In this document: positions 33,609 to 43,880 of the stretch, in pieces
Position numbering within the stretch: the first letter of the stretch is position 1
Layout: every line of letters begins with the position of its first letter
Assembly (NCBI GenBank): GCA_001939145.1
Contig: LSRX01000130.1
Coordinates: 856,919-920,918, forward strand
Origin: Symbiodinium microadriaticum
Lineage: Eukaryota > Sar > Dinophyceae > Suessiales > Symbiodiniaceae
Direction: 5' to 3'
DNA length: 64,000 nucleotides
The notes under the pieces: generated by a model
What the model was told of the DNA's origin: nothing
Seen by the model: the letters and a program-made list of their open reading frames with translations, nothing else
Database searches by the model: none
Made by a program: the position numbers and the translations under genes

Positions 33609-33859
33609 AGACTTGTCGGGCAGGATTTAAGGTTTCGCCTCCAATTCAGCAAGGACGAGCTCGCGTTGCAGGCTGGTCGAAGTCTGATAAGCTGAACTGC
33701 ATTTACGGTTTAGCGTCTTGGGTGTGATGATTTTGGGTCCGGGTTTTGAGTAGTAAGGTTGGGGTGAAATCTTGGGCCGCAGGAACCATGTAGAGGGTTT
33801 AGTGTGTCGCGTGGGTCACGGACCCAGAAACCTGAGAAACCTGGCAAGCCAGTCGCGAG

Positions 33860-33965
33860 CTATAGTGTAGTATAGTATAGCAGAGTAGAGTATAGTATAG
33901 TATGGAATAGTATAGCATGGCATAATAAAGCCTAGTATAGTATAGCATATTTTGGTATAGTATAG
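33860..33965 (+). repeat. Pentanucleotide (tatag)n repeat
   Basis: About 100 bases of imperfect tagta/tatag units. Related runs occur at 20765 and 47173. Confidence 0.85.
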
Positions 33966-34540
33966 TTTTCACAAGCTCTCAGCCCAATTCATGGTGTTCG
34001 TGGCAACTGAGGTGTGTATGTGGCGCTGCGGGTTCTGCGGCCCGCAGAAGGATTGCCGCACAAGGCTTTGGGAAATCGTAAACCCCCAAAAGTGCAAGGA
34101 GGCACCCTTCATCCCAAATTCCCATTGAACAGCAACCCTCGACCCGTGAAAAGCACCAAACATCCATGGAAAAACTAGAAGCCCTCCATCCCCTCTAAGA
34201 AACAACAGCACAATTGTAGAAAGAGGGAAATAGCAATTCAACCCTCCCCCCTTCCCCCAAAAATAAACCCTAAACCCTAAACCCCGTTTTTGATCACGGG
34301 CTTGGATTGTATGCCGGCAAGACGCTCGAGGGCAGGGACTTCCCAGTTTGAAAGACTGTACATACTGAACCCCCTTTTGCAACAGGCTTTCCACTTCGCC
34401 AGGAGTTGGAGCAAGCAGCCCTAGCAGCTACTGAAACCCCTAAACCCTAAACCCTAAACCTAGAAGCACAACCATTAGGAACAAGAAAGATGATAACACT
34501 AGCTAGTAACAAGAAGAAGAAGAAGCATCGCAACTCAAGA
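33966..34540. other. LHC intron, no gene seen
   Basis: Open frame 33969-34394 on the minus strand has no recognisable domain. Short ccctaaa tracts lie at 34266-34285 and 34436-34460. The module cccgtttttgatcacgggct lies at 34281. Confidence 0.45.
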
Positions 34541-34542
34541 CG

Positions 34543-34635
34543 TAATGTAGGGGCCTTCATAATTAGAGCAGGGTTCTATAATGATAATAAGGAACCCCAA
34601 AAATAGTATAGGTAATCATGAAGACCCCTATATTA
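34543..34635. mobile_element. Short palindromic element, family 2, at an LHC donor site
   Basis: taatgtaggggccttcataa on the left and aatcatgaagacccctatat on the right. On the minus strand the element begins immediately after the donor-like gtgag that follows the exon at 34650-34732, so it forms the 5' start of the intron. Confidence 0.7.
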
Positions 34636-34649
34636 CTCACCCGGAGATC

Positions 34650-34732
34650 CGAGCCTCGGGATCCGCTACGGGGCCCAGGAAGCCAAGGCCCAAGTTGCCC
34701 TTGCCGTAGTTTCCCGGCTCCCCGCCCACCTG
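34650..34732 (-). CDS. LHC polyprotein exon: domain 1, linker before helix 3
   Basis: GGEPGNYGKGNLGLGFLGPV then ADPEAR. Followed by gggtgagtaa, the most canonical 5' splice site seen in this gene, or by a shorter alternative edge sharing gaggc-cg with the next exon. Confidence 0.9.
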
Positions 34733-34734
34733 AG

Positions 34735-35610
34735 CCGCGGAGGCTTAGGGCCCAAAGTTCGAGGACCTTCGGGCCGAAAATTTTGAGACCTGAAAGGGCC
34801 CTTAAAGTTTGCGGGGGATTGGGGCCTCACGTTTTGAGGGTTTGGCTTTGGGGTCCTAGGGTCTCGGGGCTTATGGTCTTAGGGTCGCAGGATTTCGGAG
34901 CTCAAGTCCTGGGGCTTTGGGGCGATTGGGTGCTTCAGTGTTCACGTCGGGGCGGCTGAGGTCGGGGCATTGAGGCTGTAAGGGGTTTAGGGTTTGGGGT
35001 TTAGGGGTTAGTTCTTGGGCGTCTTTGCAGCTTTAGGTCAGGGTTTGGGACTTGAGGTTTCGGGTGTAGGGCTTTGTGTTAGTTTCACTCCCATGCGTGC
35101 ATACATCTCTGTCGGTTCACATGTGATGTTAAAAGGGTGAGAATTATCTTACAATAGTTGCGGCATCTTCCCAGCCTCGCTGTTAACCCAAAGATCTCTT
35201 ATGCATCTTGTCGGTGCAAGTTGGCATGCGTGACGTCGAACGACGGGGCCATGCATCATTGTGCTGGAATTGCTGGACACAGGGTATGGTCACTGTGGCC
35301 AATTCCAAAACCAGCATTATCCCTTCCTGGAGTTCGTGTGCCAAGCCAACCTATTCTGCCGAAGATATCCGAAGATAAAGGCTTGGGAGCCCATCGTCAT
35401 GGGCATGCGACATTAACTGGGACGGCCGCCGCCACTGCCGTTGCCACTACATCTGGAATGCCTAAACTCTAAACTACAAAACTCTCCGAAGCCACAGACC
35501 GTCAGCGGAACTGAGGTGCACATCCTAAACTGTCAACCCCAGAGCTTACAGCAGCAGCCACTACAGCCCTAAACTTTAGAACCCGTTTGAAAGCCTTAAG
35601 CGTCCTAAAG
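34735..35610. other. LHC intron, no gene seen
   Basis: G-rich degenerate repeat words at 34840-35060, otherwise unremarkable. Confidence 0.5.
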
Positions 35611-35613
35611 ACT

Positions 35614-35694
35614 TGCCCAGCGGCTGGCTTGTTGATGAAGAGCTCGTAGGTGCCCAGGAATGCCACAATCTGCCCCCAGCCCTGACCGGGCACC
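35614..35694 (-). CDS. LHC polyprotein exon: domain 1, helix 2
   Basis: VPGQGWGQIVAFLGTYELFI then NKPAAGQ. Strongly conserved second helix. Confidence 0.9.
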
Positions 35695-36021
35695 TGCTGA
35701 ATTCGACGCGGACCGTCTCAAAACCGAGGAAGACAGACACCTCCTCACCCTCATCTCAAGAGTTTTAATTGGGTCACCAGCACTCTGGGGGGATTCTGAA
35801 TGTATGCGTCAATGTGCTGCATCCCACCACCAGCACGGCCTCCAGTAAAAGCCCTCGGGTCTAAGACTCGATTCTGTAGCCGCAAAGGATCCAAAAGCCA
35901 ACGCCCTGGCGAAGCTTAGCAGCTCAGCTGGAACTCCGGCCACCGAGCCCTCGACCCCTCTCGTGGCGGAAAAATGACCCAGGAAAGCCCCATCTTACTC
36001 TATCAAATTCCAGAAGACCAC

Positions 36022-36085
36022 CTTCGAGAGCCCTAGCCTTGGTGAGGGCCGCAAGGCCATTGGGAATGTCGGTGAACTTCAAGCC
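36022..36085 (-). CDS. LHC polyprotein exon: domain 1, loop
   Basis: LGLKFTDIPNGLAALTKARA matches the LKFxDxPNGLAAL segment. Its start shares gaag-tgg with the previous exon's end. Confidence 0.9.
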
Positions 36086-36099
36086 CAACTTCCTTTGCT

Positions 36100-36935
36100 T
36101 CACGGCGGCTTTTCGACTCGACGTGTTGGGTTTGTAACTTCGAGGTTGAACCTGGGGATATCAGGGTTTCAGGATTTCTTCCGGGCTTCGCTCTTTGTTT
36201 TTAGTGTCAGACGCCCCGATCGGGGCAGGCATCCGAGTGGAGAGGGAGTAGGAAAGGAGCTCCAGATGGGACCATGTCAAAACGCGATTGCAGCAAGTAC
36301 ACACCCTGCTGCTAGCAACCCAGAAGGGACCCAATGATCGCCGCAAGACTTTCTTGATCGTGGCAAGACTTGTCTCGCCACTCCCAACACCCAAATACCC
36401 GACACAGCCGTCAAAGCGAATAGCCAACCCCCAAAGGATTCTGGTCACTACCATAACACATCATCTAAAGAAACACCGGACACATACTCCGAACGAAAAG
36501 TACGGGTACTGCAGGTGAGGCAGGAAGAAGTGGACGTAGTGTCCCCAATCGTGCTAAAGCACTGCCATCGCATGGCCCTGCATGCCCCCAGGTAAAGCAA
36601 CATCTAGGCACGAGGCACTCCAAACGGCAAATGCACCACCGCAGCAGATCAATTCAACCGAACCGGGATCAATGCCACGCATGCGATTCAGTCTCGGCAT
36701 AGCTCAATGCTCGAGTATACGGGAGAACGTGCAATCTGGCCGCTGCCAAGAGTCGTTTGCGATAACACTAACTAATCTAACAAGAATAAAGATGCCTGGC
36801 ATGGTAATGACACTCGTGATATCAATCGCCAACAACAAATAAAAGCAAACCCTCAATGATAGCTGATAGCGGAAACAGCCACAAAAAAAAAAAAAAACAA
36901 TACTTATTACTCAGAGAGGAAAACATATGTCCGAT
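36100..36935. other. LHC intron, no gene seen
   Basis: A poly-A run at 36882-36896 and ordinary sequence. No recognised frame. Confidence 0.5.
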
Positions 36936-36941
36936 CTCATG

Positions 36942-37019
36942 CCAGCTTCGGGGAGAGCTCACCCGGCCAGCGGAAGTACTCCGGCACAATGTAGCCAATC
37001 GTGGCAAACATGGAGATCC
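36942..37019 (-). CDS. LHC polyprotein exon: domain 1, end of helix 1
   Basis: ISMFATIGYIVPEYFRWPGE then LSPK. The exon start (aaggatctcc) repeats the end of the preceding exon exactly. Confidence 0.9.
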
Positions 37020-37328
37020 TTCGCTACGGGTTTTGCGGTTTAGTGCCCAGGGTTTTGTAAGAAAGGGTCTCTTGAAGGGCTTGGGGGTTTGGGACCATGG
37101 AATAAGTTTCAGGTTCTTGGTTTCAATTACAAGTTGAACCCCCCACATTCCATCGGAACAGTACACGGGGTCAGAAAGGAACGCGCTTGATTGCCAGAGG
37201 TCAAAACAACAGCACATGGTACGGTCCCAAGTTGCCCTGCCCTGACATCAAAGTGTAAGCCCTTCAAAAACAACCGCAAGCTTCCGAAAAAGGTCAAGTA
37301 CTGACCATGCACAAAACTTCACCATCCA

Positions 37329-37377
37329 CGGAGATCCTTCCGTGCTTCAGCTCCACTTCGCGCCGGCGAGCGAACAC
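37329..37377 (-). CDS. LHC polyprotein exon: domain 1, helix 1
   Basis: VFARRREVELKHGRIS. Preceded by a gcctgcag acceptor-like sequence. The final aaggatctcc is duplicated at the next exon's start. Confidence 0.9.
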
Positions 37378-38000
37378 CTGCAGGCTGCCATTGGCGCAAA
37401 AGGCAATCACTCGTCTCGCGGGCCAGCTGGAGCCTTTAGGGCTCTTCTTCACACCTCAGATCCAGTCTAGGGTTGGGCTTTTGGAAGACCTCAACCTCGC
37501 AGCCTAAGCACCGGGCGGAAATCGCCTTTCGAGTTGGCGCCAAAGTGCGCACGGACAGAGCGCGCAGGGGCCGCCCTGAAAAACAAAGCCCTGTGCTTCA
37601 AACTGCAGAGATAAACTCACAGAGCCGCCGATCCGAAAACCCGTGAGCTCAGGTAGAAGGTTTCGGGGTTCGACTCACAGACTCGCACCGGATTTAGGGC
37701 AGAGGCCTTTCACGTTCGTGCCTAACCAAGGTCTCACTTGCCAAGTCTTAGACTCAAGGCATAGTAAGAAGCCGAAGCTTCGCGCCAGAGATTCCCGAAG
37801 TCCTGCATCCCAACGTCTGGGCCTTTTTGTCCTTACATCCTGAATGCCCAAAGCCCAACCCTAAAACCCACAAGCCTGAAACCCCTTTTTGCCTAAAGCC
37901 CCCCAAAGCTATCAAACATGCCAATCACAACCGTAAAAACAGCCTAAACCACCCTTAAATCCCTGAATTCCTGAAGCACCCAAAACCCGAACCCCCCATC

Positions 38001-38070
38001 CTCGGCATCGCCATCGCTGGAAAGGCCGAGCGGGTCCCAAAAGCCGACCTTGGGCGTCACTGCCCCGTTA
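38001..38070 (-). CDS. LHC polyprotein exon: domain 1, N-terminal motif
   Basis: TPKVGFWDPLGLSSDGDAE. The downstream edge reads gccgag followed by gatg, so the donor may be non-canonical (GA). Confidence 0.88.
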
Positions 38071-38244
38071 GTTTAGGGTCTTGGCTCACGGGTTTAAGTT
38101 GCTTTGGGGTTGAGTTGGGGGGGTTTTGGGTTAGGCTTTAGAGGAGTTACAGGCTGCCTAGCTTGCGCCTGGTCGGTGCTTCTCTCCTCTGTATCTTGTG
38201 ATGCGTTGTTGCCTACGCCTCGGCTTTCAGATTTGATTCAAGAA

Positions 38245-38366
38245 CCCAGAGAGCCCAATACCCCTTAATTAAGGAATATACCTTAAAGTATCGGGGCCTT
38301 AATATTATGATTTAAGGTATGTTCCCTAATTAAATTCCTTAATGAAGGGGTGTGGGGCTCTCTGGG
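38245..38366. mobile_element. Inverted-repeat element, third type
   Basis: Outer arms cccagagagccc and gggctctctggg, then inner arms ccccttaattaaggaat and attccttaatgaagggg, with a central ttaatattatgatttaag. About 122 bases and strongly self-complementary. It lies in the intron between 38070 and 38757. Confidence 0.65.
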
Positions 38367-38459
38367 AACAAGCAAGTTATCCTAGGTCTTAGAACCCAAA
38401 GGGTTCCGGGCGAGCCATCAAGCGCCGGACTGAGGAAACCCACGGACTTCACCATAAGG

Positions 38460-39025
38460 AGGCTAAGTTTAGCTCGGGGTTTAGGGGTCAGGGTTTAGGG
38501 TTTGGGGTTCAGGGTTTAGGGTTTAGGCGTCTTAACCTTTCCGGATGATAGAGGAACCCAAACAGGGCTTGAATCCTTACAACAACTCGGGCCCCAGAGT
38601 GAAGTTGAGCTATGTTGAGCTAAAGCACTCCTAATGTAAGAACGTCCCTGAACCGTAAACCCCTAAACCCTAAACCCTAAACTCCTAAACTTCACACACA
38701 AAACTTGCGGTTGCGGAGATCCGGAAGCGAAAAGCTTGCTTGCAGTGAAGTTGCTGGCGCCTGGACACCAAGCTCAGACTCGAAGGCCTTTCCGGAAAAA
38801 TAAGAGCAAAGGGGTTTAGGGTTTCGGGTTTAGGGCTTAGGGCTTAGGGTTTAGGGTTTAGGGTTTAGGGTTTCAAGGGCTTCAGGTTTGGGGCTTTGGA
38901 GATCGAGGGTTCCTGGGCTTCCCCGGGGCAGAAGCCTTAGGGGCGGTTATGGCTTTGGTCTTCAAGCCGGTTTAGGGCTAAGGGCTTTAGGGTTTGGGGC
39001 TAAGGGGTTTAGGGTTTAGGGTTGA
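38460..39025. repeat. Telomere-like tracts within LHC introns
   Basis: G-rich at 38478-38528, C-rich at 38648-38690, G-rich at 38815-38875 and 38978-39025. The tiny exon at 38757-38795 sits between them. Confidence 0.8.
38757..38795 (-). CDS. LHC polyprotein exon: entry to domain 1
   Basis: KAFESELGVQAP is the conserved AFExELGVQAP that precedes GFWDPLG in this family. It is one of the smallest exons of the gene. Confidence 0.8.
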
Positions 39026-39029
39026 GGGC

Positions 39030-39300
39030 ACCGGAAAGGAAGGAGATTGCGTGAGCAACTCCGGGACCTTCGCACGTCGAGATGTGTATGTTTGACCATG
39101 TCTGAAAAGAAGAGTGCATGCAAGTATGTGTGTGTATGTGCAGAGGTTGTGGTTCTCTTCGCTGACTTTCCGTCTCTGCTTAGACTCGACAAACACCCCT
39201 AACATGTGTGCATGTCTGCCCATGTACCCCTGTATTCTCAATAGATGGGGTGCAGCCCTAAAGCCCAAACCCTAAACCCAAAACCCTTAGCCCTAAACCG
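39030..39300. other. LHC intron
   Basis: No recognisable coding. A short C-rich telomere-like tract lies at 39255-39300. Confidence 0.5.
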
Positions 39301-39305
39301 GGAAA

Positions 39306-39472
39306 CCTCCTCCCCCCATGAGGGGCCCATGGAGTAATCCGGCCTTCAGGGCCGTCACGGAGAAGTTGCCCTTGGCAACCTTGCGCCCGCTGCTGGCATA
39401 GAGAGCTCCGGCCGAGGCGACGATGGAGGCCGCGGCGAAGTGGGTGGCAGAGGACGAGGAGCTCGGGGCCTG
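39306..39472 (-). CDS. Probable leader/transit exon of the LHC polyprotein
   Basis: APSSSSSATHFAAASIVASA then GALYASSGRKVAKGNFSVTA. It is Ser/Ala-rich with a hydrophobic stretch and a basic, hydroxylated tail, as in the signal plus transit regions of dinoflagellate plastid proteins. Preceded by a ctttcttcag acceptor, so at least one more exon with the initiating ATG should lie upstream. It is assigned by position and composition only. Confidence 0.6.
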
Positions 39473-39474
39473 AA

Positions 39475-40030
39475 GAAAGAGGGGAGCTGTAAGGGAGAGC
39501 CTAAACAAGAGGTTTTGGGCTTAGGGTTTTGGGTTTTGAGTTTTGGGGTTTAGGGTCTAGGGTTTAGGGTCGAAGAGCAAGTGAAAGCCATCTACTGACC
39601 TATGTCTTCTTCCTTGGAAAGCGATCGTTCCTGCACCAGGATTGGGGCCGCTTGAGACACCGTCTGCTAGATGACTTATCAAGAAATAGACTAAATAGAC
39701 AAGAACACGGAACACAGAAATCAGGCAAAGGAAGCCAATATAACCAGGTACTGCAAGGGGTATTGTAGTACTATAAGGGACGCTAGCACTAAGGGTTCTG
39801 ATCTGTTCCGTTTTTGTTTTGGGGGTTCTATGCGGGTCTTCAAGGCTTGAGGATATTTCTTAGTCTTGATCAAGACCCCAAATAAACAGAGGGTTCAGTT
39901 TCCTGCACCCTAGACCCTAACCCAAAGAACAGATGCCTAAAATCTACCCCAACATGGCGGTAAACAAACCACAACAGCCGCAACACACGGCAAAAAGAAG
40001 CGGTCGATCCTGATCCAAATATAATGCTTT
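39475..40030. other. Non-coding stretch
   Basis: A telomere-like tract at 39510-39570, otherwise nothing. The first exon of the LHC gene may be hidden here or further right. Confidence 0.45.
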
Positions 40031-40079
40031 CGACATGTTTGTAGTCGTCAAAATGCAGGACGTGAAAAACAACATTTAT

Positions 40080-40337
40080 ATTTATACTTATTCATGTCTC
40101 TTTATATTTATATTTATATGTATATCTATAAATTTATCCATTTATTTACTTATATATTTTTATACACATGTCATTGCATGTGCATACGTACGTACGTGCG
40201 TATGTATGTATGCATGCATGCACGTATGTATGTATGTATGTATGTATGTATGCATGCATGCATGCATGCATGCATGCATGCATGCACAGAAATCCCTCGA
40301 CATAAGTGAAAAGAGAATACATACGTCAATACATACA

Positions 40338-40368
<31 letters not shown>

Positions 40369-40440
40369 GTACGCACGTACGTACGTACATACATACATGC
40401 GTACATACAGACAGACGTACGTACGTAAAGTATAGAGGTC
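40080..40440. repeat. Tetranucleotide microsatellite with inverted halves
   Basis: tatt/tata words, then gtat and gcat blocks (40195-40285), a 45-base unique spacer, then catac blocks (40318-40430). The two halves are reverse complements in sequence type and could pair as a long hairpin. Confidence 0.9.
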
Positions 40441-40444
40441 CGGA

Positions 40445-41350
40445 ATTGGCTCAAGGCCTGCTGCGCCGTGGCTGTGGCTCTAAGCGCCGGGGTCTTGACC
40501 TGGCCTCCTGGGTTTCATGGCTTTAACAGGGTCCAGGATTTAGGGTTGAGGGCTTAGCGTTTAGGGCTTAGGGGTTTTAGGTTTTAGGGACTTAGGGTTT
40601 TAGGGTTTTTAAGTTTTAAGGTTCAGGGCCTGGGTTTGTGGCTTCGGGTTTAAGGTTTAGGGGTTTTTAGTAAGGTTTTTGTTCAGGCTGAGGCCTATGC
40701 TTGGGTATTAAAAGGCTTGTAGTACGGCTCAGGGCTTTAAGGGCTCTGAGACGCAAGGAATGAGACGTAGGAAGCCAGGGTACCTACCCTACTCTTTCTG
40801 AGGAGCCGGGCTTGGTTGTAGATTGGATTTTGGGAAAAACTGCATAGCACGTCAAGCTAAGACCCCGGGGCCGCTTCATCTAAGAGTCGCTCCAGAGGTT
40901 TTCAAAAATTCTACTGCGCCTTGCTTATGGGGGGGAGTCTCGGGAGGCAGGGCCACCTTGTACGAAGGCTCCCTGACCGAAGATGCCTACCTTTTTTTGG
41001 AAAAAAATGTCATGGAATGATTTGGGAGAGTCTCGACAAGCTACATCTACATGCCTAGAGGTTCAATGTCAAAAAAGCCAGTGAATCTCATAGTAGCGTT
41101 GTATATCCGACTCAAACAGTCTAGTCTAGGGTACCACGTCGGTCAGCATCCGTCCTGTACCAGCAAGGAAGGCACTGCCGGCAGCCACACCTCGAGAAGA
41201 CTCCCATCACGAAGACTTTAGGGTCGCACTAAGGATCATCGGGTGAGTGCGTTCGCACGACACGTCTGCTAGGCACATCTGAAGAAGTCCTTCGAACAGA
41301 AGCTGCTCAGTGCTGTAGGATAGTCGCAAGAACAGCAGAGGAAGGCTTGG
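40445..41350. other. Non-coding stretch with telomere-like words
   Basis: Degenerate ttaggg words at 40535-40690. A 65-codon plus-strand frame at 40823-41020 has no recognisable family. Confidence 0.45.
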
Positions 41351-41369
41351 AAAGGAGACCTTTGGAACT

Positions 41370-41901
41370 TTAGAACTCGGTTTCTGGCATCCCAGCCATG
41401 GGAACCGTTCCCAAAATATCAGACAAAATGAGGTGCATCAGATAGACTTTAGACATCCAATGTTCTGCAGCACCTACGGCTTGGGAACTAAAAAAAGAAC
41501 CCGCCATCAAAATGCAAGGCTCGTCTCCTCTAAAAATCGCAACACAGTGCAGAAGTCCGCCCAAGTGTTCTCCTACATCCTCCCCCTCTGTCTGGCACCT
41601 GCCAGGCCAACTGCCGCACCCACGGCTGCACCGCATCTCTTGGAAGCCATCCTTCAACAAAAAACGCGTTTTTCAAGAGGGTGGTCCTGTAAGGAGCTTT
41701 CATCTTACGCAGGTGACCTGCTAGGCGCCTAAAATTGCTGTTGGACCCTAACTCAGAATCCTCGTCGCTGCAGACTTTCTTGGGGAGTGTCGAAGCAAAG
41801 GGGTCGAAGACAGGATTCGTGCACAACGGAGAATCCTCGTCGCTGCAGACTTTCTTGGGGAGTGTCGAAGCAAAGGGGTCGAAGACAGGATTCGTGCACA
41901 A
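41370..41901 (-). CDS. Hypothetical protein segment with two 25-residue repeats
   Basis: I do not recognise it. The minus strand holds two overlapping open frames. One (41901-41530) begins with two identical copies of a 25-residue unit containing CTNPVFDPFASTLPKKVCSD, encoded by a 75-base tandem duplication, then RKMKAPYRTTLLKNAFFVEG. A second frame (41660-41370) ends SDILGTVPMAGMPETEF. The coding path probably moves from one frame to the other by a short intron or an indel near 41640. Confidence 0.3.
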
Positions 41902-41905
41902 CGGG
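41756..41905. repeat. Perfect 75-base tandem duplication
   Basis: The unit from gaatcctcgtcgctgcagac through gtgcacaacgga is repeated head to tail (41756-41830 and 41831-41905), with at most a terminal mismatch. A period of 75 keeps all frames. Confidence 0.95.
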
Positions 41906-42339
41906 ACAATGGGACTTGCTTCCTTTTATGATCACACCCTTGTACGTCAGGTTTGAAGCCGTAGAGATCCGTAGAGCCTGGCTGCAAAGGCCCGAATAAT
42001 GAGACCAGGGTCTTAGTTTTGCCGACCATCTGGTACATGGAGCTTCAGGCAACAAGAGACCCTACTCTAAAGACTAGTATCCTCAACATCAGAACAGCTA
42101 AAAGGATATCCCCGAGCTTTCATAAAATGAAATAGAGGCTCCGGCACTCCCAGGTGGCCCCCCCCCTCCGTCCCAAAAGAAAACACAAACTAACTGACCT
42201 GCGAGGTGGCGGAAAACCGGAAGAAACGGCTGCCAAAGGGATCCTAAAGATCCGACTCCACAACTCTTTGGCGGTGCTTTGAGCCGAGACTCCGATAGAT
42301 GTGTCGACTTTGCATTCAAGGTTTTTGAGGGTTTAGGTT

Positions 42340-42595
42340 TCGACTCACACACTCGCACGAAGGCAGGCATGGGGTTTAGGTTTAGGGTTTTGGGCTTTGG
42401 TTTTTTTCGTTTAGGGTTTAGGGATATTGGAAAGGTTGTTGTCTTTTTGCAGTGGGTCAAACTGGGGGCGGGGGGGTACAAGGGCATTCACAGTTCAGGA
42501 TTTGAGTTTTTTGCCTCCCGCCTGGCTAGGATTTGGGCGTAGGGCTTTTAGGGTTTAGGGTTTAGGGTTGAGCGTTTAGGGTTTAGGCGCTGATT
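42340..42595 (+). repeat. Telomere-like patch with both recurrent modules
   Basis: tttcgactcacacactcgca at 42337, gggttta words at 42370-42425, and ttttttgcctcccgcctggc at 42508, followed by a heptamer tract at 42540-42590. Confidence 0.7.
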
Positions 42596-42599
42596 GATG

Positions 42600-43320
42600 G
42601 ATTTCGAGATGGTCGGCACTGCAAGCTGAACGCTTGAGGATACTGGATCTGAGGACTGGTTACGAGCCTTGTTTCCATCAAAAACCTTCAGCCACTGCTG
42701 GGTTTTCATAAGGCATAAGGGGCTGCAGGCTCGAGGGGCCAGAAAGGCTTTTCAGGCGGGTTAGGCCCATCAGGGCCTCAGAGAGTTGCTCAACTCCAAT
42801 TCCTGAAGCATGTTTCGGTCGCCCGAAATGCGTCAGCACTCGACACCCCAAACCCCAAACCCCAAACCTTGCAGGAGTACATGCTTTTATCCACTCAGTC
42901 AAGAAAGCATGCTTTGTAGGGGCTTGGCCTGAGGTTTGTCTGCCCCATGGCGTGGCTGTAACATGGAAGACTGCCGGACTCTGAACTTTGAACCCTCAGC
43001 ACTGAAACGCTTCTTTCTTGCACACCTTATAAGCCCTCTTAATTCCAATACAGATTCGCTGCCTAAACTAAACCCGCAACATCCCCCAAACCTCCCCCTA
43101 AAAAAACTCCACTGATTCCAAAAGGCCCTGAACCCCTCCACCCTGAAGCTCAGCCCCGCAATCAATGGGAGCCCGCGTCCTGCTTTTACAAAACACGCAC
43201 ACGAGGACATGGACGCCGCACCGACAGCCACTCCTACCAAAACACAACCCTTCTAAACCCTAAACCCTTCCTGCATCCTAAACCCTCAATGACTCAACCC
43301 CGAAACCGTGAACGTTAACC
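42600..43320. other. Non-coding stretch, no gene recognised
   Basis: A 113-codon minus-strand frame (42899-43240) has no recognisable features. Confidence 0.4.
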
Positions 43321-43321
43321 T

Positions 43322-43433
43322 TCTGAGTTTGAGGAGGCGGCGGCCAGCCGATTTTGCAGCTTGTGCTCCAGTTTCTCGACATGCCGGCCTTGCAAGGAGC
43401 ACAGTTCACGCTTCAACCATCGTGGGTTAAGGG
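43322..43433 (-). CDS. Candidate exon with helical/coiled-coil character
   Basis: The minus strand reads RWLKRELCSLQGRHVEKLEH then KLQNRLAAASS, an amphipathic helix pattern. It is bounded by telomere-like words on both sides. Family unknown. Confidence 0.35.
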
Positions 43434-43798
43434 CTTCAGGGCTTCAACATTTGGGGCTTAGGGTCCATAGGGTTTGGGGTTCCGGGTCGAGGGTTTCAGG
43501 AAGCCCATTAATCTGAAAGCCCTGAACGGACAGCCTTAAGCTGGCGTAGATGTCCACCATCTCCGACCTTTAAACACGATATAAAGCCACACACCGGAAT
43601 CAAACCTAAACTTGCGAGCCTATGCCCATGCCAAAGAAGGTCCGAAGCCGTAAACTACAAACCCCACAGCCCAAAACAGCGCAAGAACACATCCTCAAAC
43701 CCGAACATGCAAAGCCTGCTGCAGCTTGGCGAAGCTTGGTCACCACAGCACCATCTGATACCCACCATCTAAGTTCTAAAGCACCCCAGAAAAAAAGA

Positions 43799-43840
43799 GG
43801 CAACAAGGACTGTTCAAGCGTTTAGTTTTAGAGCTCGGGG
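43799..43840 (-). repeat. Spacer repeat R, partial copy
   Basis: ggcaacaaggactgttcaag through tttagttttagagctcgggg, which matches the gene-proximal end of the R repeats at 45509-45660 and 54974-55124. Confidence 0.75.
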
Positions 43841-43880
43841 GCGAGCAGCCGCACAACCATGCTCATCATCATGATCGCTT

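Larger units (their letters stand above)
20130..39472 (-). other. Light-harvesting (chlorophyll a/c-type) polyprotein gene, three tandem domains
   Basis: This is the span of one gene reconstructed from about 26 short exons, all on the minus strand and in the order expected for the protein. It starts with a leader, followed by three copies of the peridinin/fucoxanthin chlorophyll a/c-binding (LHC) fold. Each copy runs from GFWDPLG, through helix 1 with E-hKHGR, PEYF-W, h-F-D-PNG and GW-QI, to helix 3 with AELANGRLAM and a closing FQDGLTG. In the family the E/R pairs of helices 1 and 3 are structural and chlorophyll-binding; the protein sits in thylakoids. LHC polyproteins cleaved into single units are known in dinoflagellates. 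Introns range from under 100 bases to 3.7 kb and hold telomere-like repeats, microsatellites, MITE-like palindromes and a retrotransposon. The exact 5' end, start codon and stop were not located. Confidence 0.85.
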
